Source: Boswellia sacra (taxonomy: Eukaryota; Streptophyta; Magnoliopsida; Sapindales; Burseraceae). From it: 64,000 bases of DNA. The translations under genes and the position numbers were made by a program. The stretch covers positions 275,501 through 339,500 of the forward strand of contig SNVD02009167.1 in NCBI GenBank assembly GCA_013180625.2, given 5' to 3'. The notes under the pieces are model-generated. The model saw nothing but the letters and a program-made list of their open reading frames with translations, was not told the DNA's origin and ran no database searches. This document shows positions 22,835 through 34,700 of this stretch, piece after piece. The first letter of the stretch is position 1. Each line of letters starts with the position of its first letter.

Positions 22835-24801
22835 CACTCAGAGGAACACTAACTATGTTTATGACTTCTGTTCTTCCGTCCCTTCTTTTTTTTTTTTTTT
22901 TACCAAGGTTTACGACTTCTATTTCTAATTTATGCTTTTTCTATCAGTTGTTAAAGGCCCCCATCTTCGAAAACTTAGAACTTGGACCACTGCTTTTTAT
23001 AACATCTTTTATTGCATTTACGGCTTCTTTTGCTTTTTCACGCCTTTTACACACATGTTTACGTCTTCCTGAAATCTTGGTTTTCTCCAACTCCCAACTC
23101 ACTCCCATCATGGCATGAGCTATACTTCTTATCTTACAACTCTCTCTATACTTTGCTCTGCTCTAGCATACCACATACACATACATTTAAATTTACTTTT
23201 ACTTTTATTTTATTAATTTTGCACTCAACTGTTCAAGACTAAATTTGGAAGACGATTATTAAATTCTTAAATTTGGCTATAAATCTATAAATTATTGTAA
23301 TAGTGATTTTAACGGCACGTTTTTTGCAATTACAAATTTTTTACCATTTTTTCCTACTTGTACTGTACTTGTTTCTCCTTCTACTCCGCGTTTACCACTC
23401 CTGCAAATTGATTTACAACTACATTTTTCCCTTTATAGCTTTTCACTGGGGTCAATTCAGTAAATCCTCTACAGTGTGACTTTGACTGTACTCATTTCTC
23501 CTTCTACTCCGCGTTTACCACTCCTGCAAATTGATTTACAACTACTTTTTCCCCTTTACCGCTTTTCATTGGGGTCAATTCAGTAAATCCTCTACAGTGT
23601 GACTTTGAAATTATTATAACAACATGATGGAATAGGCGGGAGCCCTGTACACCTACACGGGATTATAACCGGTTGAATCCTTGTTTTTATTTTGTCTTTT
23701 ACCCTATGTTTGTCACAAGTGTCGACCATCCATATGCGCTTTGTACAGTTCGTTAACAGTTCCTGCCGCACTGATCTTTACCTACATTGTAGCCACTCGC
23801 ATAAAGTTAACTAGATTCACATCAAAGATGTTTAATTACCACAAAAAAACACAATCAAATCAATGACATAAGCAAAGATATTTCCTTGATCGTAAAAAAG
23901 TTTCATCGTTACAAGTTTACTTAATTTAATACATTCCTGTAGATTTCAAATAGCTGATCATATATGGATATTGTCATCCTTAGCTAGCTACGACTTTAGT
24001 TAATACAGCCTTATCAAATAGTTGTTGTATACAGACCATAATTTTCTGTACTTGCAGTATTTCAAAAATACAGACAATAATCAAACATAAGTTGTACAAG
24101 GTTCCTTTGATCTCTCCATCTCTTACATTGTTATTCCAAAAATCCCTTTCACAAAGTATTAGAGAAAATATTCAACCATTTCTCTAAACTGTGTTTGTTG
24201 TAGTTTATCAATTTTTATGGGTTGTTCTAATGATCAACAACAGATGAAAGTTTATCTACTTCTTATATGTAAATGCTCGTTGACAAATAAGAGAATTCAA
24301 CTGTGCTTAATATTTAGATGATATTTAATAAACACTAACTGTTACACACACACGAAGCCAAACTAGCTATAGCTAATCAGGAATATTATAGCCAGACACA
24401 CAATGGCCTCTTTATTTTTGATATTATTAGTTAATACACGGTAGTCAGCCTCCTTAACTGAGCCTATATGTAACAACCAGGAAGGAAACTACTTATTTTA
24501 TATATGAATACATGCAAACTAATAGCAATCACAAGTACAATTATAGAGTACCATTCTTGCCCTTTTCTTGTGCTAGTGGACAATCGCCACTATACTCATG
24601 ATGATTAATATCGGAACCATTATTTCCATAGTTATTGTAATTTGGGTTTGTATCATCATCAGCTGCTGCTGCTCCGATATCCTTGTTTGAAATTCGTCTT
24701 TGGCATCATCAGCAAGAGAATAAGGCCTATGGCCAATAGATCATGTTGGTATTAACGTAATCCTTGCATGGATCGTACACATGTGAAGTTTTTGGTTAAC
24801 T
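22835..24801. other. Unassigned DNA with a tandem duplication
   Basis: Pyrimidine-rich to AT-rich. A roughly 122-bp unit (TTTCTCCTTCTACTCCGCG ... CAGTGTGACTTTGA) is tandemly duplicated at about 23364-23608. The stretch 24300-24490 resembles 12470-12700. No protein family is recognised; the ORFs here are AT or CT low complexity. Confidence 0.5.
23364..23608. repeat. Tandem duplication, about 122-bp unit, two copies
   Basis: Both copies contain CTACTCCGCGTTTACCACTC, TGCAAATTGATTTACAACTAC, GGGGTCAATTCAGTAAATCC and TCTACAGTGTGACTTTGA in the same order, with few differences. Confidence 0.85.
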
Positions 24802-25647
24802 TGTGATAAAAATTAGAAAAATATTTTAATTCCTATTTTACTGTTTCTAGGTGTTTAGTATAGGAATTATTTGATTCACAATAAATACCTCTATAGATTA
24901 GGATAATATTTTTTGTATCCTAATCAAAATAGGAGGATATTTAATTGTGTCCTAATTACTTTAGGAGTTTAAATGTAAACACTTCTTATTTTATTTTATC
25001 ATAATCCTAATATGATTTTGATTGAGATATTTACAGGATTTTTAGGAAGATTTCGACCAAGACCTCTCAATATATATCGAGTTATGACAAAGTTGGCAAA
25101 AGAGAGTTTTTGCAGATTGGAGACTAGTTTGCGTTCTTGAGAGAGTTGGTCATGGCATTCCAAGATTTCATAGAAGAAAGCTTCAATGCAAAAGGAATGT
25201 CTTTGTTACTTTGATTCATTGAGTCTTTGTTTCATGTATGAGAGTTAAAATTGTACATGAGTTATTGATTAAGTCTGACTGAGTTAGCAGACATTTAGGA
25301 TAACTTGAGGGTTGAGTGTTTATATAATTCTGTGTCAGATAACGGGTGTTATGTATAACTTAACAGTGTGTTGTTGTGTTATCTGTGACAGAAAGTGAGC
25401 AATGTCACTAGTGTTTAGGATCTTTGCGAAGATTTTGTTTGTCAAAGATTAGGTCAGTGTGTGAGAGTGAGTCAGCACTGTAAAAGGTCATAAAGATTGC
25501 ACAAACAAGAACATAGTGAATTGCAGCTCTATAGCTGTCCGTGGACGTAGGTTTTTATAACCAAACCACGTAAAAATCCTCCTATGCTGATTTATATTAC
25601 AGTTTACTGTGTTGTTATTTATAACTGTATACCTCTAGAACTTTAAA
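24802..25647 (+). repeat. 5' LTR of Sirevirus-like Copia
   Basis: The right end is fixed by the PBS at 25649. The left end is uncertain because no 3' LTR exists here to compare; TGTGATAAA at 24802 is a plausible TG start. It is homologous to 1-732 over most of its length. Confidence 0.7.
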
Positions 25648-25648
25648 T

Positions 25649-25660
25649 TGGTATCAGAGC
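25649..25660 (+). promoter_or_regulatory. Primer binding site, tRNA-Met(i) type
   Basis: TGGTATCAGAGC, the standard plant Copia minus-strand primer site, directly follows the LTR. Confidence 0.93.
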
Positions 25661-25709
25661 GGGTTCACTGATAGACAAGTAAAGAAAACGATCACGTTGA
25701 TCTGGAAGG

Positions 25710-27424
25710 ATGGAGTTTATTCAAAATGGAGGATCTGGAACGCAACCACCTATTCTCGATGAGAGTAATTATCTATATTGGAAGGTAAGAATGATGATGT
25801 ATATCAAGTCTCTTGATGACAGGGCATGGACGAGTGTACTTAAGGGATGGACACCCCAACAAAGCTGAATGCTTTTGGTAATGCCGAACCAAAACCAGAG
25901 GATGAATGGTCTGATGAAGAATACCGACGATCCAGTTGGAACTCCAAGGCTCTTAATGCAATCTTTGCTGTAGTAGACTTAAACAACTTCGGACAGATTT
26001 CTAGATGCAAAGTGGCCAAAGAAGCATGGGACATACTTGAGGTAAAACATGAAGGTACTGCATCTGTTAAAAGATCTAAATTAATGAGGCTGAATTCTCA
26101 ATTTGAAAATCTGATGATGCATGAGGATGAATCAATTTCTGATTTTTACTCTAAGATATGTCACATTACGAACTCAGCATACATGCTTGGCAAAAATTTC
26201 ACTGATGCAGAAGTTGTTAGTAAGATAATTAGGTCTGTCCTAGACAAATTTTAACCTAAAATTTCAGCCATTGAGGAAGTTAAAAACACTGATGAAATGA
26301 GAGTTGATAAACTGATTGGGATTCTCTAAAACTTTGAAATAAATCAAAGTACTTAGAAACAAAAAGGTAAAAGCATTGCATTTAATGTGAAAGCTGAAAA
26401 ATCTAATGATGAATGTAGTGATGAGCTTGATGAAACTGATTCTAAACAAATTGCTTTTCTAATTAGAAATTATGTCAAGTTCATGAAAAAAAATTTCAAG
26501 GAAAAGAATCAAGGAAAGCCATCAAACTCAAGTGAAGAAAGTTCAGAAAATTCATCAAGGAGAATGATAAAAAGAAGCCGAAACAACATGAAAAGAAAGG
26601 ACAGATTCAGTGTTACGAATGTTCTGGTTATGGGCATATCCAATCTGAATGTGCTAATCTCAAGAAGAAAACCAAAGGACTGACAGCAACCTGGAGTGAT
26701 AAATCAGAATCCGAGTTAGAAGATCAAGATTGCATGAGCAATTTTGTTGCATTTACAACATCTGCAGCAGATAAAGGGAAAGCTGTTATGATAGACATAA
26801 TAGAAGATTGTCAAGTCAGTATTGATCATTCAGATGAAGAAGATGGACCAGAATATTATGAAGAGCTGCAAGAAACATACAATGCACTCTATGGTGAATG
26901 GCTGAGTCAGAAAGAAGAATTCAACACCTTGAAAAAGGAGATTGAAGTTATGAAATGTGAAAAAGCTTATGCTGAAAACTACATCACTGAACTTGAGATT
27001 ATTTTGACAGACAAAATAGCACACATTGAGAAAATCACAACAGAACTGGTTGAAAGCAAGAGGTGTGTTGATCAACTCAAAATTGGAGTCGCTAAACTTA
27101 ATCAGGTCTTGAGTCTTGGAAGAGACAACTCTAACAAACATGGATTGGGATACACAGAAGGTAATGTTGCATCTACATCAAAAACAGTATTTGTTAAAGC
27201 TTCAACATCAGGTAAGAATTCTGAACTTAGCTCTTTAAAATCAAGTCTTAATCCCAAGAGTAGTGAAACATTTGTTTCTCCTCTGAGTTCTTTCAAATCC
27301 AGTCCTGAAAAGGTAAGAAAATTCATTCCTACTTGTTATTTTTGTGGCAAAAAGGGACACATTAGGCCTAGATGCTTTAAATTGTTGAACTTTTTGCGTA
27401 AAAGATCAAAACAGTTCAAACTGT
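25710..27424 (+). pseudogene. gag: Copia Gag with two zinc knuckles
   Basis: The ATG at 25710 opens MEFIQNGGSGTQPPILDESN, then a YWKVRMMMYIKSLDDRAW block typical of Sirevirus gag N-termini. A frameshift at about 25855 shifts to the 25847-26254 frame (AWDILEVKHEGTASVKRSKL), ended by TAA at 26252. A further frame change precedes a CCHC knuckle at about 26604-26650 (CYECSGYGHIQSEC). Then follows a long acidic, coiled-coil-like stretch (EELQETYNALYGEWLSQKEE, about 26850-27120). A second CCHC at 27334-27375 (CYFCGKKGHIRPRC) follows, and the frame stops at 27427. Two knuckles around a coiled coil are characteristic of the lineage. Confidence 0.9.
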
Positions 27425-27449
27425 TATAAAAAACACAACAGTGGTGGGT

Positions 27450-28020
27450 TAAGAAAGACAAAACAGTATGTCATGCTGCCTTTACTGCACTTAATCATGC
27501 ATCTAATGATTTGTGGTATTTTGACAGCGGTTGTTCCAGGCACATGACTGGAAATAAACTGTTTCTAACAAACTTTAAAGTATGCAAGGATCGCAATGTC
27601 ACTTTTGGAGATGGAGCAACAAGTAAGATCATTGGTAAAGGCACCTTGAATGTCAAAGGCCTACCCAATTTCAAAAATGTCTTACTAGTTGAAGATTTGA
27701 AAGCTAATCTTATAAGCATTAGTCAGATTTGTGATGAAAAGTATACTGTTAACTTCACACAAAAAAAATGCATGGTCTTATATAATTTTGGTAAATGCAT
27801 TCTAAAGGTAATAGATCTTTGGATAATTGTTATTTGGTAGAAATTGCATTTCATGCTAGGATTTCAGATATAGAATTGTGGCATAAAAAATTAAGACACT
27901 TAAATTACAAGGACTTGGTTAAATTAACTAAGTTAGGTGTTGTAAGAGGAGTTCCTAAACTTGATGACAAAATTGATAAAATTTGTGGACCATGTCAAAT
28001 GGGAAAATAAATAAGAAGTT
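27450..28020 (+). pseudogene. pol: Copia protease and GAG-pre-integrase region
   Basis: At 27511 the frame reads WYFDSGCSRHMTGNK, the Copia aspartic protease active site (D-S-G) in its standard context. It continues to a stop at 27838. A change of frame leads to ELWHKKLRHLNYKDLVKLTK and CGPCQMGK (27860-28007), the zinc-binding N-terminus of the integrase, ended by TAA at 28008. The protease would cut the polyprotein, but the frame is broken between protease and integrase. Confidence 0.9.
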
Positions 28021-28657
28021 CACACAAATCAAATCTACATCTTAGCACTTCTAAGATACTTGATTTGCTTCACATGGATCTTATGGGTCCTATGCAAATT
28101 GAAAGCATTACAGGTAAGAGATATATATTTGTTTGTGTGGATGATTTCTCTAGATTTACTTGGGTGGATTTCATTAAAGAAAAATCTGACACTTTTGATG
28201 CTTTTATGTTAAGCTTGAAAATGAGCAAAATAGGAACATTGGAAGGATTGTGAGAATAAGAAGTGATCATGGCAAGAAGTTTGAAAATGTTTGCTATGCT
28301 GACTTTTGCAAATATCATGGAATTGATCATGAATTTTCAGCACCTAAAACCCCTGAACAGAATGGCATTGTGGAAAGAAAGAATAGAACTCTTCAAGAGA
28401 TGGCTAGAGTAATGCTCAATAGCAAAAAGTTGACCAAGAGGCTATGGGCTAAAGCAATAAGCAATGCTTGTTATATTTCAAATAGAGCTTTTCTTAGACC
28501 TGGCACTAATCAGACACCTTATGAAATTTTGAAAGGAAGAAAACCTAATTTGAAATATTTTCATGTCTTTGGTTGTAGGTGTTACATCTTAAACGACAGA
28601 GAACTGTTAGGAAAATTAGATCCAAAGAGTGATGAAGGAGTCTTCCTATATGCTTAA
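28021..28657 (+). pseudogene. pol: Copia integrase catalytic core
   Basis: 28065-28253 encodes LHMDLMGPMQIESITGKRYI and CVDDFSRFTWVDF, with the first catalytic Asp in HMDLMGP. After a frameshift at about 28250 comes RSDHGKKFEN with the second Asp, then SAPKTPEQNGIVERKNRTLQ with the catalytic Glu, then KRLWAKAISNACYISNR. The frame stops at 28656 where the C-terminal part should follow. All three DDE residues survive in sequence, but not in one frame. Confidence 0.92.
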
Positions 28658-28684
28658 AACAGCAAAGCATTTCGAGTTTATAAT

Positions 28685-30028
28685 ATGAGAACTGAGGCAG
28701 TCATGGAATCCACAAACGTAGCATTTAATGACCTTGATGATTATGCAAAGTACTCACAAGAGGAAAGCATAACTAGCTTCACAGAAGATGCAGAAAAATC
28801 AGATTCAGACAGCAATAAAAAGAACGATGTTGTTATAAAGGAGGAAACAGCTGCTGTTACACTTGATGTAACAGTAACATCTGACAACTCAGATTTGAAT
28901 AGAAATTCTATCCGGAATGATGAAGATAGAAAAGATCCACCCACATGGATTCAAAAGACACATCCAACAAGTTCTATCATTGGAAAACTAGATGGCATGA
29001 TGAAAACCCAGAGCAAGGTCAGAAATCAGGTAAGGTTTGCATGTTATATTTCTTTAGTTGACCCAAAAAATGTGAAAGAAGCTTTAAAAGAAGAGGTGTG
29101 GATTCAAGCTATGCAAGATGAACTTAATCAGTTTAAAAGGCATGAAGTATGGGAATTAGTTCCTAGGCCAGAAAATACAAATGTCATTGGAACTAAATGG
29201 ATATTTAAAAATAAAACTGATGAAAGTGGTCAAGGAGTAAGGAATAAAGCTAGGCTAGTTGCACAAGGTTACACACAAGTTGAAGGCATAGACTTTGATG
29301 AGACCTTTGCACTTGTAGCTAGACTTGAGTCAATCAGATTACTACTTGCAATTGCTTCTTTGCTTGATTTTAAATTGTAGCAAATGGATGTTAAAACTGC
29401 ATTTTTAAATGGCTATCTCAATGAAGAAGTTTTTGTTGAATAGTCTAAAGGATTTGAATATCCTAAACATCCTGATTTTGTGTACAGATTGCACAAAGCT
29501 TTGTATGATTTGAAACAAGCTCCTAGAGCTTGGTATGAAAGGTTGACAAATTTTTTGATCAACAAAGGTTATAAAAGAGGCAGCAATGATAAGACTTTGT
29601 TTATCAATCATGCATCTAACTATCTTATTGTTGCACAAATATATGTTGATGACATTGTTTTCGGATCAACTAACAAAAGCAAAACTAATGAGTTTGTTAA
29701 GTTGACGCAGGAAGAGTTTGAGATTAGCATGGTAGGAGAATTAAATTTCTTTCTTGGATTGCAGTTCAAGCAAATGAATGATGGGATATTCATATCTCAA
29801 TCAAAATATGTCAAGAATCTTGTAAAGAAATTTGGGCTTGAAAATGCAAAACCAATGAAAACTCTTATCAGTACTAAGCTAAAACTTTCAAAAGATAATG
29901 CAGGAAAAGATGTTGATGCAAGCTTGTACAGAAGCATTATTGGCAACCTACTATACCTCACAGCGAGCAGACCAGATTTGAGCTTTAGTGTAGAACTTTG
30001 TGCAAGGTTTCAAGCAAATCCCAAATAA
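28685..30028 (+). pseudogene. pol: Copia reverse transcriptase
   Basis: An acidic linker (28700-28900) is followed by the standard entry [20 protein letters not shown] and GTKWIFKNK, then [17 protein letters not shown]. In-frame stops break the domain at 29378 (just before QMDVKTAFLNG) and 29441. The second half at 29480-30028 has LHKALYDLKQAPRAWYERL and the catalytic YVDDIVFGS at about 29641, then LNFFLGLQFKQ and LLYLTASRPDLSFSV. It stops at 30026. YVDD is intact, but the stops make it non-functional. Confidence 0.95.
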
Positions 30029-30457
30029 TCCCATCTTTCAGCAGCCAAGAGAATCATCATATATGTTCATGGAACATGTGATTATGGGATATGGTTTTCT
30101 AAAGATACAAATGATTGTCTTGCAGGGTTCAGTGATGTAGATTGGGCAGGAAATGCAGATGACAGAAAAAGTATTTCAGGAGGTTGTTTTTATCTTGGTA
30201 CTAACTTGGTTTCTTGGCACAGCAAGAAGCAGAATTCAATTTCTTTGTCTACAGCTGAAGCTGACAGCAGGGAGTTGTTGTACACAGCTATTATGGATGA
30301 AGCAAATGTTGAGTGATTATGGTATTGAACAAAAGCCTATAACTGTGTTTTGTGATAATACTAGTGCAATAAATATTTCCAAAAATCCTGTTCAGCATTC
30401 TAGAACAAAACACATTGATATTAGATACCATTTTATAATGGAACTAGTAGAATCTAA
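30029..30457 (+). pseudogene. pol: Copia RNase H, first part, interrupted by CACTA
   Basis: After the stop at 30026 the same frame continues SHLSAAKRIIIYVHGTCDYG, FSDVDWAGNADDRKSISGG and LSTAEAD, the RNase H core of Copia pol. A frame change near 30290 leads to VFCDNTSAINISKNP and RTKHIDIRYHF. The domain then stops at the TAA target site of the CACTA element and resumes at 35042. Confidence 0.92.
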
Positions 30458-31536
30458 CACTACAAGAAAAATAGGAATAGATGACGGAAACAAACAGTCA
30501 TAAACAATAGTGGATTATAGAAAATCTATTAGTCATCTATGTCACTGTCACTCATTGATGATAGTAAAAAAGTCTGTCATCAACTTTGTGATAGTTTTTA
30601 TATGTCATATGTCTATCACAGTAGGAAATTAATTTTTTAATTAATTTCCTTGAAATTTTTTGGTGGGAAATTGACCTTTTTTCAAATTTGAATATTTTGG
30701 CGGCAAAATTGATTTTTTTATTCCTATTTAATTTTGGCAGAAAATTTTTGACGCAGAAATTAGTGGTTAATTTTTGTGGTAAATTATATTGTTTGTGACA
30801 AAATTTATTATTAGTATTTTCTGTCACAATATTTAAATTTAGTTATGCAGAACTATTATTTTTTTATTTTATTTATACATTCTTGTGTCTAAAATCCATT
30901 TACAAATTTAATATGAACTAAAAATTAAAGTGCACATCCAATTGAGTCCAAAAACTTTTTATAGTAATGACATCCACAAAATAATATAGAGAAAAGTTGC
31001 ATAGATCATGTATATCATTACCAATACATAAGCTAAGTCATTAGTAACTATCATCAACAAACTGTTATTGTAATTCAAATCCAAAAGCAACAACAAATGA
31101 TAGCCAACCAAATTAAATTTGGAGTTCACATGACAAATTTCAGCAACTAAGAGCAAACGTTTTATATTTGACTAGCTAAGCCAGCAAAACTCCTTCTGTT
31201 TTCTCAGCAAAAACCGTAGCAGATTTCCTCCTATTGTCAGCAAAAGCCCAACAAAACTCCTCCCATATTCTTAGAAAACTCCTCCCATTCTGAGCAAAAT
31301 ACCCAGCAAAACTCCTCCCCTTCTCAGTAAAATACCCAACAAAACTCCCATTCTCAGCAAAATACCCAACAAAATATTTGAATAACTAATGAATGAAAAA
31401 CATTAGTGGTTCATAATATGCATTTAGAGCGTGAGAAAAAACAAAGAGCAAAGCTAAATAGAGTAGTGAAAAACATCAACTCACCTATGATACTCAATAT
31501 ACTGGATACAACAACTTATTTGGTTTGTAGAATCGA

Positions 31537-31647
31537 CTAGTGAATTTCCTTCAATTTCTCAGTGACAATTTGCTGGCTAGCAGCAGTAACTGGGGTCTCA
31601 ACCCTAATTATTTCCATATATCTCTTAAGGTTCTCAAGGAGGTGTAT
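31537..31647 (-). pseudogene. Captured 3'-terminal exon of an unrecognised gene
   Basis: Reading leftward from an acceptor-like TTCTGCTTATAG/AT, an open frame of 36 codons encodes LLENLKRYMEIIRVETPVTA then ASQQIVTEKLKEIH and stops with TAG. The helix-rich charged composition and clean splice acceptor look like real host coding sequence. I do not recognise the family. It sits in the CACTA element on the minus strand, in the same orientation as the gene-start-like segment at 34.36-34.69 kb, so the two may come from one gene. Confidence 0.5.
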
Positions 31648-32499
31648 CTATAAGCAGAAATTATATTTCACAATAAAAATCTCAAATTTATCTACATGAC
31701 TAGTCTAATAATCATATTAGAAGGGTAAAGAAAAATTAATTAGTACCAAATCTGTTAGTTTGCATATACCTCTTACTAAATAATAGTTGCAGTTTGGCAT
31801 GCAGTGGACGATGGCCTACTCAGACAGCCAAATCTAAATATAAGCTTTCCACAACAAGTTAGAACCAATAAGCAAGCCAAGCCAGGCACATAACAAAAAC
31901 AATAATTAAAGGAAAAGAAGCAAGATGAGAAGTAGGAAATCGGGTACTCTTTGAAGAAACCAGTAGATCAAGCTCTACAACCATAAAAGGAAAATTGAAG
32001 AAAAGAAATGAGAATTAAAGAGAGGAAAAATGAAAAACTGTTGCAAATTTTGTGTGAATAAGGGATAGAAGAAGATTTGTTACAATGGTTGGGTCATAAT
32101 TCTCTAAATTTTGGATCTTGCCATGACTGCTCTTCTTTTGCTGCTCATGTTGCTCTAATAAAATGAACATAATCAATTGGTGTCAAAATTTTAAGTTAAA
32201 TTTAAGTTATAGAACGTTGTAATGCAGAAGCAAAACCATCTCAACATGAAAGTCTAAAATATCCTTTTATAAATTTAACATCTCTCGACTGCAGTGCAGG
32301 TTTGCTTCCCTCTCTTGTAGCTCCTATAATGCCAACCAAAATCCAACTGTTTTAGCCATTACATTTTTTGGATAACTAAGCAACAAAAGCAAAATGACAA
32401 ACTGATGATGCATCAATTTTTGTACACATGTGGCACTGAAAAACACAATTATAGCTAAAATGTTTACTTTTTTTTTTTAATTTTCTAAAGCACTAAAAG

Positions 32500-32625
32500 C
32501 TCACCAGCACTTTGTTTGAGTGAACTGAAATTAATCAAATTCTGTGGCTGTCATTGGATTTGTTGGCTTATAAATATCATCAATCCCTACAGTAGAAAAG
32601 GAAGGTCTTGCATTCTCTGGTAAAA
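32500..32625 (-). pseudogene. Possible captured internal exon
   Basis: Minus-strand frame NARPSFSTVGIDDIYKPTNP followed by MTATEFD is open and of protein-like composition. An AG precedes it and AT-rich intron-like DNA lies on both sides. The parent gene is not recognised. Confidence 0.35.
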
Positions 32626-32714
32626 AGAGAAAGCATCTTATATGAATAAAAAGTTAAGCTTCACAGATATATGATGGGAATATATAAAAATTAGCTTTAA
32701 GCAATTAAAGAAAT

Positions 32715-33010
32715 AAGCAGAATTCATGGAGACATCGGTATGGAAGAAAGTAAATCCAAACAACTAAATAATTACTTTTGAGGTCATCATACTCTTGGAA
32801 AGTCAGTTATTGACAGGTCAATCTTTTTATAGGTTCCTACAATAGCATCAGTGCACACTAAAGCAATAACTAATATGAATGTGTGAAGAATGAAGAATTC
32901 ATGGAGACATCAGTATGGTAGCAAGGAAATCCGAACAACTAAATAATTACTTTTGAGGTGATTATACTCTTGCAAAGTCAATTACTGACAGGTCAATCTT
33001 TTTGTTAGTG
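32715..33010. repeat. Tandem duplication inside CACTA element
   Basis: GAATTCATGGAGACATC, AACTAAATAATTACTTTTGAGG and GACAGGTCAATCTTTTT each occur twice, about 175 bp apart. The two units differ by a few substitutions. Confidence 0.8.
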
Positions 33011-34357
33011 TCTTGCTTCATCACACTATCCTTATGTCCTTAGGCTTTAGCATAGATCCATCTATTCTCATTTTTATTTTACTCTTTAAGCTTCCTCACA
33101 TTACTACTTAAGTTGCAGCCATCAGATCTATTTCTCATAAATTCAATGACGTTTCTAGTGAATCCTATCCTATAAACTACATAGATATATAATTCCTCCC
33201 AAGAATTTTCTCTCTTTAAAAGCCAGGCGATCTAATGAAAGATCCTTCAGAATAGAAGTGAAAAATCAAGGAGAGCAGTTCTGGTTCCCACTGATAAAAA
33301 GTCAATTCTGGCCAAATTTGTATGCTCATGTTTACTTAAGTTGAGCAGATATTCATGTTCAGGGGCCACATGGTTTGAGAAGGTGGTGCTTGGAAGGAGT
33401 GTAACTGGGGAGATTAAAATCGATAAAGTGCATCAGCAAACATATTAGAGAAATTTAACCAATGAATTAATAAATAGGACCAAACTTTCAGAAAATTAGA
33501 GAAAATTTTGATTAGGTTGGTTTGGGGAAAAAAAAACTCTATAGGAAGGTTCTCCTTTATGCACCAGCAATTAAATCAAGTATTTTTATGGACCAAGTAT
33601 CAATGTGCAATGTCTACTATGATACACACTCAATTGCTCCCATATCATTAGCCCAGGGTGTAAAAGGAAGACTCCAGAAAATTTTCAATTTCATACAGGC
33701 ACGGCAGAGTTGGATACCATGAGCATTCTAAAAGTAAAGAGTTCCAGCAACAGATGAACTATATTTAACTTCTCTTCCAATCAATGCACAAATGGACGAT
33801 GTCAAAACAACATAATACATACTTCCAACTTCAAAATGATACTGTAAACAGAAAGCAACAAAAAGTTTTCTGAGAAATAGCAAAAACCTTCATCGCCTAG
33901 CCAAGTTTAATAACAACTAACAAATATACCCTCACTCAGACAAGTTGCTAGACATCAATCGAGTGTCTACATGCTCAACAATGTCGAGTAACTCATCTGA
34001 ATAGAGATATTTTAGTCTTTTTAACATTAAACTTGGCTAATCAATCAATAAAAGTTCTACTATTTCTAAAAAGAAACCCCCAAAACATGACTATTTTAGC
34101 AATTAACACAAATTTTTTACCAAAAAAACCAGGCTTTTAGTCCATACATGAGAAGATTCAAACTACATCAACAAGGCAGTACCAGGTCTTTCACCCAATG
34201 TAGTTGGCATACCACAAGATAGATACAGCAAAGCGAGGGCGGAGATATCAGTAATACAAGCAATGTAGCATCTAGATTTCAAGATTATGCTATGCAGACA
34301 TTAACAAGGAACCTACAGTAATAGAATGCTAATGAGAAAACAATACCAAGCTACACT

Positions 34358-34700
34358 ACAAGGGCTGCTAGAGTCGATGCCTCGCAGGGCTGCTAGACTC
34401 GGCGAGGCTGGATTCAACGCTACTACTATCAGCACGAGGCTGAGCTATTGGAGGCCAGGGCTGCTGGAGTCGACGAGTTGCGAGGCTGCATCGCTGTTGG
34501 AGTCTGTGCCTCGTGGGGCTGCTAGAGTCGGCAAGGCAGGAGTTGGCGCTGCGCGATGCTGGAGTCGGTGACTGCGAGGCTGGAGTCAGTGCTGCTACTG
34601 TCGGTGCGAGGCGGGGCTGCTGGAGTCAGCAAGTCGCGAAGGAGATGCTGCAGCGCTGGAGAGAACGAGAGAGAGAGAGAGAGACGAAAATCATGAAAGA
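34358..34700 (-). pseudogene. Captured GC-rich gene 5' end with CT-rich leader
   Basis: On the minus strand AACCTAATTTTTCCTTTCCC is followed by a (TC)n leader (about 34665-34685), the usual look of a plant 5' UTR. Then comes about 280 bp of GC-rich DNA in which variants of GGGCTGCTGGAGTCGGCGAGGC (plus-strand reading) recur 7-8 times. The sharp composition change against an AT-rich transposon body indicates foreign origin. No clear protein can be named; the plus-strand ORFs here are repeat read-through. Confidence 0.45.
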
